From positions 457,584 through 521,583 of the forward strand of contig RQSC01000029.1 of NCBI GenBank assembly GCA_013416795.1: a DNA stretch of 64,000 nt, read 5' to 3'. This document shows, one piece after another, positions 1 to 9,784 of the stretch; within the stretch, counting starts at the first letter, position 1; every line of letters begins with the position of its first letter. The translations under genes were made by a program, and so were the position numbers. Below the pieces are notes generated by a model. That model saw nothing but the letters and a program-made list of their open reading frames with translations. It did not search any database and was not told the DNA's origin. Source of the stretch: Prasinococcaceae sp. CCMP 1430 (taxonomy: Eukaryota; Prasinodermophyta; Palmophyllophyceae; Prasinococcales; Prasinococcaceae).

Positions 1-2
1 GC

Positions 3-1594
3 GCGCGGCGCGCGGGGCCGCGCGGGGCGGCGACCTTCGAGGCCGTGGAGGCGGCGTGCGACGGCGACGAGGCGTGCCTCGAGGCCGCACTGCTGCAGCT
101 CGAGGAGCTTGGGCAGCTCGAGGAACCGGCGCCGGCTGCGCAGTCGATCGACACGCGCACGGTGGTCGGGGTGGTGCTCGGCGGGGGTGCGGGCACGCGC
201 CTCTATCCGCTCACGCGGCAGCGCGCGAAGCCCGCGGTGCCCGTGGGCGGCTCGTACAGGCTGATCGACGTGCCGCTTTCCAACTGCCTCAACAGCGGCA
301 TCGGCCGCGTGTACGTCCTGACGCAGTTCAACTCGGCCTCTCTCAACCGCCACGTGAGCCGCACGTACGGCGGCGAGTTCGCCAGCTTCGGCTCGGAAGG
401 CTTCGTGGAGGTGCTCGCCGCCACCATGACCGCGGCCGAGAACTCGGGCGGCGACTGGTTCCGGGGCACGGCTGACGCCGTGCGCCAGTACCTGTGGCTC
501 TTCTCAGACCCCAAGAACAAGGGGTGCGAGGACGTCATGATCCTGTCCGGCGATCACCTCTACAGGATGGACTACACGCAGTTCATCGCCGCGCATCGCC
601 AGAAGGGCGCCGACGTCACGGTCGCGTGTCTGCCCGTGGACAAGTCGCGCGCCTCGGACTTCGGGCTGATGAGGATCGACGACGAGGGCCGCGTGTGCGA
701 GTTCGCTGAGAAGCCCAAAGGGGACGCGCTCGCCGCTATGGAGGTGGACACCACCGTGCTGGGCCTCTCTCGCGAGGAGGCCGAGCGCACTCCGTACATC
801 GCGAGCATGGGCATCTACGTGTTCCGCAAGTCGGTGCTCATCGATCTGCTGGCGGAGAGCTTGCCGTGCGCGATGGACTTCGGTTCGGAGGTCATCCCCC
901 AGGCGAAGGATGGATACCACATACAGGCGTTCCTTTTTACGGGATACTGGGAGGACATCGGAACCATGCGCAGCTTCTACGACGCCAACCTGGCGTTGAC
1001 CGACAGCCCGCCCGACTTCGCCTTCTACGATGCCGCGGCTCCCATCTACACGTCGCCGCGCTTTCTGCCGCCGAGCAACATCTTCAACTCCGAGGTGTGC
1101 GACTCAATCGTGTCCCACGGCAGCGACCTGAACAGCTGCCGCGTGAGGCACTCGTTGGTGGGCCTCCGTTCGCGCATTGCCGAGGGCGCGCTGCTGCAGG
1201 ACACGCTCATGATGGGCGCGGATTACTACGAGACGGAGGCGGAGCAAGCGGCACTGCACATGGCCGGACAAATTCCAATGGGCATCGGTGCGTGCGCGAG
1301 CGCTCGCCCCTGCGCGTCCGAGCAGCGACGAGCGCCTCCTGACCCTAATGCCGTGCGCGCGCGCGCGCACGCGCGCACGCGCACGCCCTGCGTCACCACC
1401 GCTGCGCTGCAGGGGCAAACACTGTCGTCAAAGGCTGCATCATCGATAAGAACGCGCGCATCGGGGCAAATTGCCGCATAACCAACGCGCAGGGCATCGT
1501 GGAGGCGCGGCGCGAGGAGCACGGATACTGCATCCGTGACGGCATTCTTACGGTGCTCAGGAACGGTACTATCGCCGACAACACCATCATATAG
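3..1594 (+). CDS. Glucose-1-phosphate adenylyltransferase, plastid large-subunit type (5' partial)
   Basis: The enzyme makes ADP-glucose from glucose-1-phosphate and ATP, the committed step of starch synthesis in green plastids. The frame is open from the window edge, so the true start and part of the transit peptide lie outside. Visible motifs are the nucleotide-binding [20 protein letters not shown] block, the [10 protein letters not shown] block, the FAEKPKG region and the GYWEDIGT block, then the C-terminal beta-helix. Exon 1 ends at 1287 and a GT-AG intron covers 1288-1412. Exon 2 (1413-1594) restores the family C-terminus, with the IIDKNARIG motif and the usual ending in ...DNTII. Reading through the intron instead gives an Arg/Ala-rich nonsense tail. 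The [12 protein letters not shown] segment matches large-subunit-like plant enzymes better than bacterial GlgC. Confidence 0.95.
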
Positions 1595-2239
1595 CTAGAG
1601 CTCGCTGGTCAGAGTGGGCGGTGGTTCTACCCGGCTCGCCATGTACACTAACTACACGATCTTGTTGCCTAACGCCCCCACCTGGCACCGCGGTGCCCAC
1701 GCGTGCGAGCGCGTCTCGCTCTCGCGTGCGCACACGCCGCTCGCCAGCCTGCGCGCCCGTTCGGCACGTGAGGCGCCCCTTTCCGTCCAATGTGCCGCCC
1801 ACTGCTGGGTTGGCCGCCATGATGTCGCGTGTGGCACAGTCGCCACGAAGGTGGCATGCGTAGATTGCTTCCAGGTGCGCTCGCTTGGCGCCTGCGCGTG
1901 CCGCGGGAGAAAGGGAGACAGGCAGGAAAGGAAGGGGGGGGGGGGGGGAAGGTCACCCTGCAGGCGAATTGACGGCTCCCTTTTTTTTCGCGCCAAAAGA
2001 CAGGGCCGAAGACGGCCCCATTCCCCCGTATCAATTCGCATGGGTTCCGACGGTGCCGGAGGAATTCCGCGCGCCGCGCGCGCGCAGTGAGGGGAGCGGC
2101 GGGAGAGCGCTGCGCGCCGGCGGCGGCGTGGCTGCTGCCACACGTGGGGCGTGGGGGCGCCCTGGGCGCAGCAGGGCACTCGGCAGCGCACAGCGTGGAC
2201 AGAGGAGGGGGGAGCGGGGAGGGGGGGAACCGACAGGTG
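1595..2239. other. Convergent intergenic spacer, no gene seen
   Basis: This lies between the stop codons of the starch gene and the glycosyltransferase. It holds a CTAG-type island right after the first stop (1592-1602), a G-run near 1935-1948 and a T-run near 1981-1988. Overlapping reading frames on both strands are Arg/Pro-rich and recognisable as nothing. Confidence 0.6.
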
Positions 2240-3887
2240 TCAGCCGGCTGAGTGAGAGTGTTGGGCAAGGTGGGCAGCGATTGGCTGTGCTCGATCCCAC
2301 AGGCATCGGCGCACGACCGGCAGCGCGCGGTGTGAGGCTCTCACGCAGTACCCATAGCCGCCGCTGTACTCACAGTGGTAGTTCACGTGCACGCTCGCCA
2401 GGCTGTCGGCCAGACCACCACTTGACGCCATGCGAAAGTACGCCCTGGAGGCGCAGAACACATCGAGAGGCACCACGCGCACGCTCAGCCCGGCGCTCCC
2501 TGCCATTACCATTGCGTGGTCGCTGAGGCCAGCACTGCCATAGGACTGCCCACCAGGGGCCACGAGCGCAGGCGCGTGCAGCTCCTCGTTGAGCACCAGC
2601 TGGTCCCAAGCAGGCGCCATCGCCAGCCTCGCCGCGACTGCCGCCATCGCCGCCGCGGTGCGAATTCCAGCCCGTACCCAGAAGAAGCCCGCATTCACGT
2701 GCGCTCGCTGCAGATGCACGCCACCCCAGGAGTTCACGCCGAGTGAACCGCGCACCGTCTCGTCGTCCCAGCCGTCGCTTGCCCCTTCCACGTCGCAGTC
2801 CCGCACGAGCACGGCGAATGGGTCCCGCAGCACGGCCACTACGTGCGCGTGCGCGTGCGCGCGGTCAGCTCGCGCGTGGCTCCCATGTTGTGCGCGCTGC
2901 TTTGCGCTGCGAACACGCACGCGCGCGCGCATGCTCACCGTCAAGGTCGCACACGAGCGTGGCGTACCCCAGAGCGAGCGCTGCGGACACCACCCCGTAC
3001 TTGAGAGCGGAGACCACCTCACCGCGCCTGGCTGCCCCCCTGCTCGCCGGCAGCGCACCGTAAGCGCCCGAGGATGCGTTGATCGCATGCACCGCCCAGC
3101 CGCGCCGGGCGGCCTCCGCCGTCGCATCGGCATCGAGCGCCACGACGAGAAAGTTGCGAGCGCCGGCCGCGTCCATCGCCGCGCCCCAAAGGCCGAGCAT
3201 GCCCCCGTCGCCTCCAGCGCCGCCGCCGCCTGCGTCGTCGCTGCCCGCCACCCCTGCATCCGCGAGCACCACTGCAACCTCCCTGGCCGGACGCCCAGCC
3301 CCCGAGCGTCGCGTAACTGCCCAGTCCAGCGCACGGCGCAGCGATGCGAGCTCGCGCGCGGCTGCGGCGCGTGCAGCGCGGTCGGGAGGAGAGAGCTGCG
3401 GCTGCTGCAAACCGAGGTAGGCCCCCTCCTCGGATGCCTCCCGACGGCGTTGCCGGCCAGCTCCGACCGTGGGGAGTCGCTGCGAGGAAGGCGCCTCTAC
3501 TTTCGCGCCAATGCCCCCCGGCCATGCAGTGGCTTTTCCCCGTGCTGCCAGCAGCGGCGGCAGCGCCAGCAGCGCCAGCAGCGCCAACGACGCCAACAGC
3601 AACGCTGGCAACGCCCGCGCCGCCAGCAGCGCCGCCCGCGCCCGCCGGCCGCGAGACGAAAGTCCGCCTCTGCTATCGTCTTCGTCGTCGCCACCGTCGA
3701 CCCCGACCAGTCGCTCTACAGCGCGAGTGGCCTCGGTGACCGCGCTGCGCACGCTCGCGACGCGGTCATATCGAGCGCCTTCCAACGCGCTTCGCGCNCT
3801 CGGAGGCGGGTGCGACCCCTCGCCGCGTTCGCGAGCGCGCGCGCCCGGCCGCGCCGCTCTCCCGGGGGGGGCGGGGGCGGCGCGCAC
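2240..3887 (-). CDS. Type II membrane glycosyltransferase, nucleotide-diphospho-sugar transferase family (PF03407-like)
   Basis: This is a probable Golgi glycosyltransferase. The N-terminal exon (2939-3887) has one hydrophobic segment of about 25 residues rich in Leu/Ala, then a stem. The catalytic region begins with FLVVALDADA and continues to a conserved Lys and GYATLVCDLD. A GT-AG intron at 2839-2938 splits the codon after DLD, so the spliced product reads DLDVAVLRDPF, the metal/nucleotide-sugar DxD region of this family. Exon 2 (2240-2838) carries DCDVEGASDG, NAGFFWVRA, WDQLVLNEEL and HVNYHCEYS, all typical. The frame begins with GTG at 3887 and has no ATG before the catalytic domain, so the start is not resolved; one N lies at 3798. 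The sugar and acceptor cannot be told. Related plant proteins act on cell-wall glycoproteins. Confidence 0.8.
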
Positions 3888-3901
3888 CTCCAGGGCGCAC
3901 C

Positions 3902-5290
3902 ATGAGCCTATCGCACTACAAGAAGCTGGTGCTCGCCACGGCGAGCGCGCTCTATGCGGGGCCCGTGCCCAACTCCGCGGGCGGTTCGGAGAAGCACGAC
4001 ACCACTGGGGTGATGGTCGTCGTGCTGTCGTCTCTCACGCGGCGGGTGTGGGTCAAGGAGATCGAGCTGGCCGCCGACCTCAAGCTCGGGCAAAAGCTGG
4101 TGCGCCGCGCGCTGAAGCAGCTGGAGAACGACCAGCTCATCGTGCGCGAGGTGCGGAAGGACACCAAGAAGGGGCTGTCGAAGGAGGTCGCCGACGCGGC
4201 GGCCGCCTCGGCAGCCGCCGCCAAGGCCAAGATGCTCGAGAGCGCGGGTGTCACGGCAGAAGAGGCGGGCAAGGCCGCCGCGACGGGTGCCGCAGGCGCC
4301 GAGTGCCACGAAGAGCGCGACACCGCGCGAGAGAACGAAAAGTCGTCCAAGAACGGCGTCTTCCAGTGGATCTCTCTCGACTACGGCCACTTTGCAGACG
4401 TGGTGCGGCTCAAACTGCACCGGCTGCGCTCCAAGATCTCCGCGCAGCTCGACCAGAAGCTCCCTGACCCCGACCTGGTTTGCCAGGGTTGCGGGAACCG
4501 CAAGACGCAGCTGGACGCCTTCGCGGATGGACTTATGAACCCCGAGACCATGATCTTCGAGTGCGACCTCTGCGGCGGGCCGCTGCTGCCGGAGGGCACC
4601 AAAGGCGATGCACAGGACGCGCACCGCGAGCGCGCCGAGGCTCTGCGTGCGGCCCTGGCGTCCATCGACAAGCATCTCGCACCTGTGATCGCGTGTTTGG
4701 CGCGCGTGCGCACGCTGCAGGCACCTATCTTCCGCTCGCTGGACGAGTGGCGGCGAATGGAAGCGGCGAAGCGCGGCGTCGCGCAGACCGGGGGTGCGGG
4801 CTTCGCACGGCCGCTCGAGGAAGGCGGGTCAGGACTCGGAGACATCAACATCGAGGTCGATCTCGGGGACGGCCCGGGCGACGACGGCAGGCTTGGTGGG
4901 CCAAAGCGGCCAAAGCGTGCCCTGCCGGCATTCTTCAATCAGGATCACAGCATCAAACGCGCAAGGGTCAACGGAGCCGGTGGAGAGGGTGGTAAAGCCC
5001 AGGTCGCGGGCGCCCCCGGCGCAGCTGCTGCGGGCGAGCCGCCGGCGAGCGTCACCGCTGCCGCCACCGCCGCCGCTGCGGTCTCCAAGGCCGAGGCGGA
5101 CGCGCTGGATAGCTTCTACCAGAGTGCGCAAGCAGGACAGGAGCAGACCCTTGGCGGAGAAGGCGCCGCAGACGCTGCCGCTGGCGGCGCTGGCGGCACC
5201 ACCGACGAAGCGGCGCAGGACGGGGCAGCCGCCGCCGCCGCCGCTGCCGACGATAGCGACTCAGACAGCGATGGGTGGGAAGAGGCGTGA
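3902..5290 (+). CDS. Transcription initiation factor TFIIE, alpha subunit
   Basis: TFIIE-alpha works with RNA polymerase II: it joins the pre-initiation complex and recruits TFIIH. The 462-aa single exon starts with ATG at 3902. Residues about 1-85 form the extended winged helix, with VWVKEIELAADLKLG and LIVREVRKD. An Ala-rich insert follows. The segment SLDYGHFADVVRLKLHRL precedes a zinc ribbon with CQGCGNRKT and CDLCGGPL (C-x2-C pairs near residues 198 and 222). The C-terminal third is low-complexity and ends in an acidic DDSDSDSDGWEE tail, as in other eukaryotes. The gene is head-to-head with the glycosyltransferase, the two first possible starts being only about 15 bp apart. A TGTAA lies 11 nt after the stop (5301). 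Confidence 0.93.
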   Translation: MSLSHYKKLVLATASALYAGPVPNSAGGSEKHDTTGVMVVVLSSLTRRVWVKEIELAADLKLGQKLVRRALKQLENDQLIVREVRKDTKKGLSKEVADAAAASAAAAKAKMLESAGVTAEEAGKAAATGAAGAECHEERDTARENEKSSKNGVFQWISLDYGHFADVVRLKLHRLRSKISAQLDQKLPDPDLVCQGCGNRKTQLDAFADGLMNPETMIFECDLCGGPLLPEGTKGDAQDAHRERAEALRAALASIDKHLAPVIACLARVRTLQAPIFRSLDEWRRMEAAKRGVAQTGGAGFARPLEEGGSGLGDINIEVDLGDGPGDDGRLGGPKRPKRALPAFFNQDHSIKRARVNGAGGEGGKAQVAGAPGAAAAGEPPASVTAAATAAAAVSKAEADALDSFYQSAQAGQEQTLGGEGAADAAAGGAGGTTDEAAQDGAAAAAAAADDSDSDSDGWEEA

Positions 5291-5400
5291 GTCCGGAACT
5301 TGTAATCATAATCTGCGATTTTGTACCTCCGGCGCGCGCCTGCGCCTGGCGCGCACGCGCTCGAGCATTTCCAGGCAAGGGTACTGCTGTACCACAAGCA

Positions 5401-5445
5401 GTCGATTCTAGCTAGCTACATATAGCTGGCTACGTACTAGAGGGG
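5401..5445. terminator. CTAG/TAG-rich 3' island between TFIIE-alpha and the diacylglycerol kinase
   Basis: From 5407 to 5440 the DNA turns AT-rich and repeats TAGCTAG/CTAC/GTACTAG words. It lies between two convergent stop codons. Similar islands follow many other stops in this window. A role in 3' end formation is inference. Confidence 0.4.
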
Positions 5446-5510
5446 GCCTGTCTGCCCGGTGAAGAGGGGCGAATGTTTGCGCAGCATGACTAGCATCGGT
5501 ACGAGGCCCA

Positions 5511-7307
5511 TCAGCAGACAGCGTTAGGGCCGCTGAGCACCGCTGACTCGCCGCCGTGCCCAACCTCAAGGACGACGGGACCGCTGTCCAGCCGCTGCAA
5601 CCAGGGCTCGCCGTCGATCTGCATGGCCATCGCACGGTCCAACGGGCCGCGCGCGCCGCCTGCGTGCGGCAGCACCTCCAAGCGCACCTCCGACACCTGC
5701 GCGAGGCGCGTGGCGCCCGAGAGATGGGTCATGACGCCAGCGAGGTGGGCGCCGCCGCGGAGCGCGACAACCTCTACCAAACCGTCTGCCATCGACATGT
5801 GGTCGCTGCAGTTGATCGGGGCATCACCGTGTCAGCGCGAGCGGGTCGGCGCAGTGAGCGCTACATCGAGGAACGCAGACACGCTTGAGAACAGACGCGA
5901 TCGCGCGAACGCGAGCGCACTCACCTGCACCCAGGAGGGCTGCCGCTCCCCTCTCCATGGGCAGCGCCACCAGCGCTCCAACCCCACCGCTGCCTCCACA
6001 AGTCACGCCCGCCGGCAAATGAGTTGACGTTGAGAATGACTACGCCAGTCGTGCCCTCAGGGAGTCTGATGTAGCGCCAAGAATTGGGGTCGCGCTCACA
6101 TTCGTCGTCTGGAGTGCCCGCATCCCTGCCACCACGCACCCGCAGCACGACCCTGCCGCAGAGGCTCGCCTTTTGGCCGCAGCAGCCGCGCGTCAGGCCG
6201 CACGCCCAGCCCTGCCAAAACGCGGTGAGCACGTAGAGGAGCTTGTTGCTCATCCGTCGCCGCGAGCCTAGCTTGGAGCGCACAGACGCGCGGCGGCTTT
6301 GGTGGAAACCGTAAGCAATCTGCGCGTCCATGCCTGCGCCGCGCGTGCGCGGGCGCGGCCGGCGCCGCATGCAAGAAGCGCGCCGGGCGTCAGCGGGCGC
6401 ACGGACGGGCAGACGCATGGGCGCGCGCGGGGCGGTGTGGGGATCGGGGAGCTCGCGCGCGCGCGCACCGATGGACAGGTAGTTGAAGAACCTGCCGGTG
6501 GCTTCAGGCGCGTTGTGTTCGCACGAAAACGCGGGGGGAAGTCCGCCGCCCGCCAGCGCCGCGGCAGCCGCTCCCGCCCCCGGTCCGCCTGCTTTGAGAC
6601 GCAGCGAGACCCGCCACCGGTCTAGGCGCACGATGGGCGCGCATGCGATTGCGTGCAGACGCGCGAGCAGCCTCTGCTTCAGCGGCGCGCGGCTAATAAG
6701 ACCGCCGAAGCCGAGCCAGCCGGTGGCTCGTGCCATGTCATTGCCCGTCCCAAGCGGCAGGATGGCGACGGGCGTAATGGAGGGGTCCAAGCCGGCGTCG
6801 GCGAGCGCACCGAGCACCCAAGCAGCACTTCCGTCGCCTCCGGCCACGACGACCCGCACGCCGCGCCCACTGCGCCCAGCAGCCGACAGTCAGTGTCGCA
6901 CACCAGCATTATTGCACTCACGCGCGCGCGCGCTCGCCCGTGCGACGTGCGTCGTACCTGCTTGCCACTGCCACGAGCTCGGCTATGCGCGCCCCCGGTT
7001 CGGTCTCGTTCTGCAGGTCGAACACCTGCTTCGGCCCCAGCAGGTCGGCGAGCGCTGCGTGCACGCTCCTGCCGAGCAGCTCTCCGGACTGGCAGTTGAC
7101 GAGCGCGACGCACGGCACGCGGCGCGCCGCGAGCGGCGAGTCGACCGGCGGCGCGCGCAGGTCGCCCACGTCCAGTGCTTGAAGCGAGCGCGAGGACAGG
7201 CGCAACGCATCGGCGCCTCCCAGCGATTTGCGCGCGGCAAGCGCGGACCCCCTGCCCGCGTCGCCATGCCGGCCACCAGCCGCCAGCAGGCCCGCCCTCT
7301 CAACCAT
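5511..7307 (-). CDS. Diacylglycerol kinase (four exons), 5' end abutting mitochondrial DNA
   Basis: The protein phosphorylates diacylglycerol to phosphatidic acid. The exons are 6958-7307, 6469-6869, 5925-6333 and 5511-5805. The three GT-AG introns (6870-6957, 6334-6468, 5806-5924) join in phase to 484 aa. The catalytic domain has VALVNCQSGE, the ATP-binding VVVAGGDGSAAWVLG, LPLGTGNDMAR and VRLDRWRV. The accessory domain has FFNYLSIGMDAQIAYGFH (made by splicing), NVNSFAGG, DGLVEVVAL and AMQIDGEPW. No C1 domains or regulatory N-terminus are seen. The only in-frame ATG upstream (7305-7307) sits exactly where mitochondrial rRNA sequence begins, so the true N-terminus may have been lost or replaced. 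Alternatively the gene is complete and the junction is an assembly join. Confidence 0.88.
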
Positions 7308-7527
7308 GGACTCGGTGAAATTGAAGTCCCCGTGAAGATGCGGGGTACTCACGGTAAGGCGAGAAGACCCCGTGGACCTTTACTCAAGCCCTGCATTGAG
7401 TGTCGGGACCTGTGTGCGCAGACTAGGTAGGAGCGGTATCCATAGGTTGCGGCCTAGAGGACACGCATCAGTGAGAGACTACCCACACACACCGGCGCTC
7501 TCACCCTGTGGACAGTGCATGGTGGAG

Positions 7528-7567
<40 letters not shown>

Positions 7568-7795
7568 TGTATGCAAGGTAGGCTCACCCCGGACGGCAAC
7601 CGGGCGAGTGGGGAGAATGCCCTATGCCTGCTTGACTGTAAGATGGGCACATCGAGCAGAGACGAAAGTCGATCATACTGAACCGGAGTTTCCTTGTGGA
7701 AGGGGCTTCGCTCAACGGATCAAAGGTACCCCGGGGATAACAGGCTTATACTTCCCGAGAGCTCGAATCGACGGAAGTGTTTGGCACCTCACACA
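7308..7795 (+). rRNA. Mitochondrial large-subunit rRNA fragment (domain V, peptidyl-transferase region)
   Basis: By eye the sequence tracks bacterial 23S rRNA from the conserved GACTCGGTGAAATTGAA, through GAAGACCCCGTGGACCTTTA, TTTGACTGGGGCGGTCGCCT and CTAAAGAGTAACGGAGGTGT, to GTACCCCGGGGATAACAGGC and GTGTTTGGCACCTC. Similarity then stops abruptly inside the peptidyl-transferase ring, so the 3' end of domain V and all of domain VI are absent. On the left it begins at the junction with nuclear DNA. The composition is much less GC-rich than the flanks, which fits the adjacent cytochrome b and a mitochondrial origin. It may be a natural module of a fragmented mitochondrial rRNA, as in some green algae, or a truncated copy. 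Confidence 0.85.
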
Positions 7796-8088
7796 TCGGG
7801 GCAAAGAAGAAACCTTCTTTGATGAAGGCAGAATGCGGGAACCTTCAGAACGAACAATCCGCAGGAAAGAGTGGTCTTTCCTCAACGACTCAACGCCTTC
7901 CTTTCTTTGAAGTGGGGTGACCCACACACAAAGAGAGAAGAGAGAGTCTTTCTTTTCTTGAAAAAGAAAAACGGTCGTCGACCCAAAGACGAACGCACAC
8001 AGAAAAAACATCCTTTCAAAAAAAAGACTTTTTTCCCTGTCTTTTCCTTTGAAGGATAAATAAAAAATATATCTACTACCTTTCTTTT
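7796..8088. other. AT-rich mitochondrial spacer between the rRNA fragment and cytochrome b
   Basis: The spacer is about 290 bp of A/T/pyrimidine-rich sequence with short inverted repeats such as CCTTC...GAAGG and oligo-A/T tracts near 7955-8060. I see no tRNA cloverleaf. It looks like organelle spacer and is unlike any nuclear intergenic region in the window. Confidence 0.6.
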
Positions 8089-9417
8089 TCATTGAACCTT
8101 CCATCGAAGAAGGAGGTTTTCAAGGCGTCCAAGGACCGGGGTCAGCACAAGGAAGTAGAAAAAGAAGTAAAAGGTCAAAATTTGACCGATTTCAAGGTAG
8201 GGGGACTCGACAGGCATCGCACCAATCCATCCAAGAAGAAGGGCGGTGGCCACAAAGGACCAGTACGCCATTGCTGCCAATGGTCGGAAGGCGTTTGATC
8301 GAACAGATGCTGTATGAAGCCAAGGCATGAGTCCGAGGCAGACAAAGGTTGCAATCATTGCCACAACCCCAAGAAGTTTGTCTGGAATAGACCGAAGAAC
8401 AGCGTAAAAAGGAAGGACGTAGAACTCTGGAACAATGTGTGCAGGGGTACTCAAAGGGTTTGCTGGAATGTAGTTATCCGCATGCCCCAAATAGTTGGGT
8501 GCATAATGGACAAAGCAAGAGAAAATAATTGCAAAGACCAACCAGGCCACAAGGTCTTTCACATAGAAAAGAGGGTACAAAGGATGCTTGTCTGTGTGTG
8601 AGGGAACTCCCACAGGGTTGTTTGACCCATACTGGTGAAGGGCTGCAATGTGAAGGATAGAAAGTCCAGCAATCACAAAGGGAAGAAGGTAGTGAAGGCT
8701 AAAGAATCGGTTCAAGGTTGCGTTATCCACGGAAAACCCTCCCCACAGCCAGACAACAACGTCATTTCCTACAATTGGAATAACGGATGCAAGGCTGGTA
8801 ATCACCGTTGCTCCCCACAGAGACATCTGCCCCCAAGGCAAGACATACCCAATAAAGGCTGTCAAAATCATCAAAAGAAGGAGGACAACCCCAAGAACCC
8901 ACACGAGTTCTCGTGGACTTGTGTAAGACCCATAATAGAGTCCTCGAAGAATATGAATATAGACGACGATGAAAAACATTCCGGCTCCATTTGCGTGAAG
9001 ATACCGGAGGAACCACCCTCCTTCAACATCTCGCATAATATGCTCAACGCTCGAAAAGGCAAGGTCCACGTGGGGAGTATAATGCATTGCAAGGAAGATT
9101 CCACTTGCAATTTGGATCCCAAGGCAGATTCCTGCAAGAGATCCGAATCCCCACATATAGGTCAAATTCGAAGGGGTCGGGTAATCACTCACGTGATCAT
9201 TCACCACACTCAAGACTGGTTGAGTGATCAAGGCTGATCGACGCATGAAAGGAGTCGGTCGGTGGTTTTCAGTCATCGGTCCGAAGGCTCCTTTTCCAAA
9301 GGCTTCTGTGTCTTGGATGGGTGCATCCCACAAAGGGGCCATTGAAAGGGGTGCGGTAGACGCAGGAAGAAGGGTTGTTTTGTTCCGTGTTCCTGAAAGT
9401 TTCACAAAGGTTGACAT
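8089..9417 (-). CDS. cob: Cytochrome b (mitochondrial type)
   Basis: This is the central subunit of respiratory complex III, which passes electrons from ubiquinol to cytochrome c1. The 442-aa frame is intact and reads in the standard code, with Trp encoded by TGG. Visible motifs are [32 protein letters not shown], the haem-ligand His residues in the transmembrane helices, [10 protein letters not shown], and [19 protein letters not shown] with its Qo-site PE(F/W)Y. Eight hydrophobic helices are present. Relative to plant cytochrome b there is an extra N-terminal segment of about 57 residues; an internal ATG at 9244-9246 gives the usual length. It lies opposite to the rRNA fragment on an AT-richer block, between GC-rich nuclear genes. 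The undamaged frame argues for a very recent transfer or a mis-assembled organelle contig. Confidence 0.95.
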   Translation of the reverse strand: MSTFVKLSGTRNKTTLLPASTAPLSMAPLWDAPIQDTEAFGKGAFGPMTENHRPTPFMRRSALITQPVLSVVNDHVSDYPTPSNLTYMWGFGSLAGICLGIQIASGIFLAMHYTPHVDLAFSSVEHIMRDVEGGWFLRYLHANGAGMFFIVVYIHILRGLYYGSYTSPRELVWVLGVVLLLLMILTAFIGYVLPWGQMSLWGATVITSLASVIPIVGNDVVVWLWGGFSVDNATLNRFFSLHYLLPFVIAGLSILHIAALHQYGSNNPVGVPSHTDKHPLYPLFYVKDLVAWLVFAIIFSCFVHYAPNYLGHADNYIPANPLSTPAHIVPEFYVLPFYAVLRSIPDKLLGVVAMIATFVCLGLMPWLHTASVRSNAFRPLAAMAYWSFVATALLLGWIGAMPVESPYLEIGQILTFYFFFYFLVLTPVLGRLENLLLRWKVQ

Positions 9418-9704
9418 AAATCATGAAAAGAATGGAAAGATCATCCCAAGAGATCTCTTTTTTTCTTCTTTTTTTGAAAGATAGAGAGACTTTTTTTTTT
9501 CCATCGCGCGCCCGCTGCCGCCCGCCGCAGCGCCCGCCGCACGCCGCTACGTGCCAGGCGCACGCCCCGCACCCCTTGTGCCACCTGTGGGCGCCCGAGC
9601 TGCAGCCCTCCCCCCACCCCACCCCACCCCATCTCAAGCACGCCGCACCAGGCAGCGCACACGGTGCACACGATTTGCACTTTTCGGAATTTCCCGCCGT
9701 TTAC

Positions 9705-9730
9705 CCGAACCCTAACCTAACCCTAAAGGG
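9705..9730 (+). repeat. Interstitial telomere-like repeats (CCCTAA type)
   Basis: Three imperfect copies of CCCTAA follow one another, then an AAAGGG. They lie between the mitochondrial block and the PrmA-like gene. This could be a relic of break repair with telomere sequence or a telo-box promoter element of the downstream gene. Confidence 0.6.
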
Positions 9731-9784
9731 CGCTGTGTCAAACCTTAACCTTTGTGGAGCGATGAGGCCGCGACGTGCAGCTGA

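Larger units (their letters stand above)
7300..9503. other. Block of mitochondrial DNA inside nuclear sequence (NUMT or assembly chimera)
   Basis: Composition and content change sharply near 7300-7308 and again at the T-run near 9490-9503. Between these points lie only the mitochondrial rRNA fragment, an AT-rich spacer and cob. Outside them the DNA returns to very GC-rich nuclear sequence with intron-bearing genes. No target-site duplication is obvious. The left edge meets the 5' end of the diacylglycerol kinase; the right edge is followed about 200 bp later by telomere-like repeats. Confidence 0.8.

Noticed and set aside
3469-4467. 332-codon plus-strand frame overlapping the glycosyltransferase and TFIIE-alpha
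   Set aside because: It crosses two opposite-strand genes in the wrong frame and is Arg/Ala-rich.
7796-8088. tRNA genes in the mitochondrial spacer
   Set aside because: No cloverleaf or T-loop sequence could be found by eye.
8092-9237. Plus-strand frames opposite cytochrome b
   Set aside because: They are shadows of the conserved cob gene on the minus strand.
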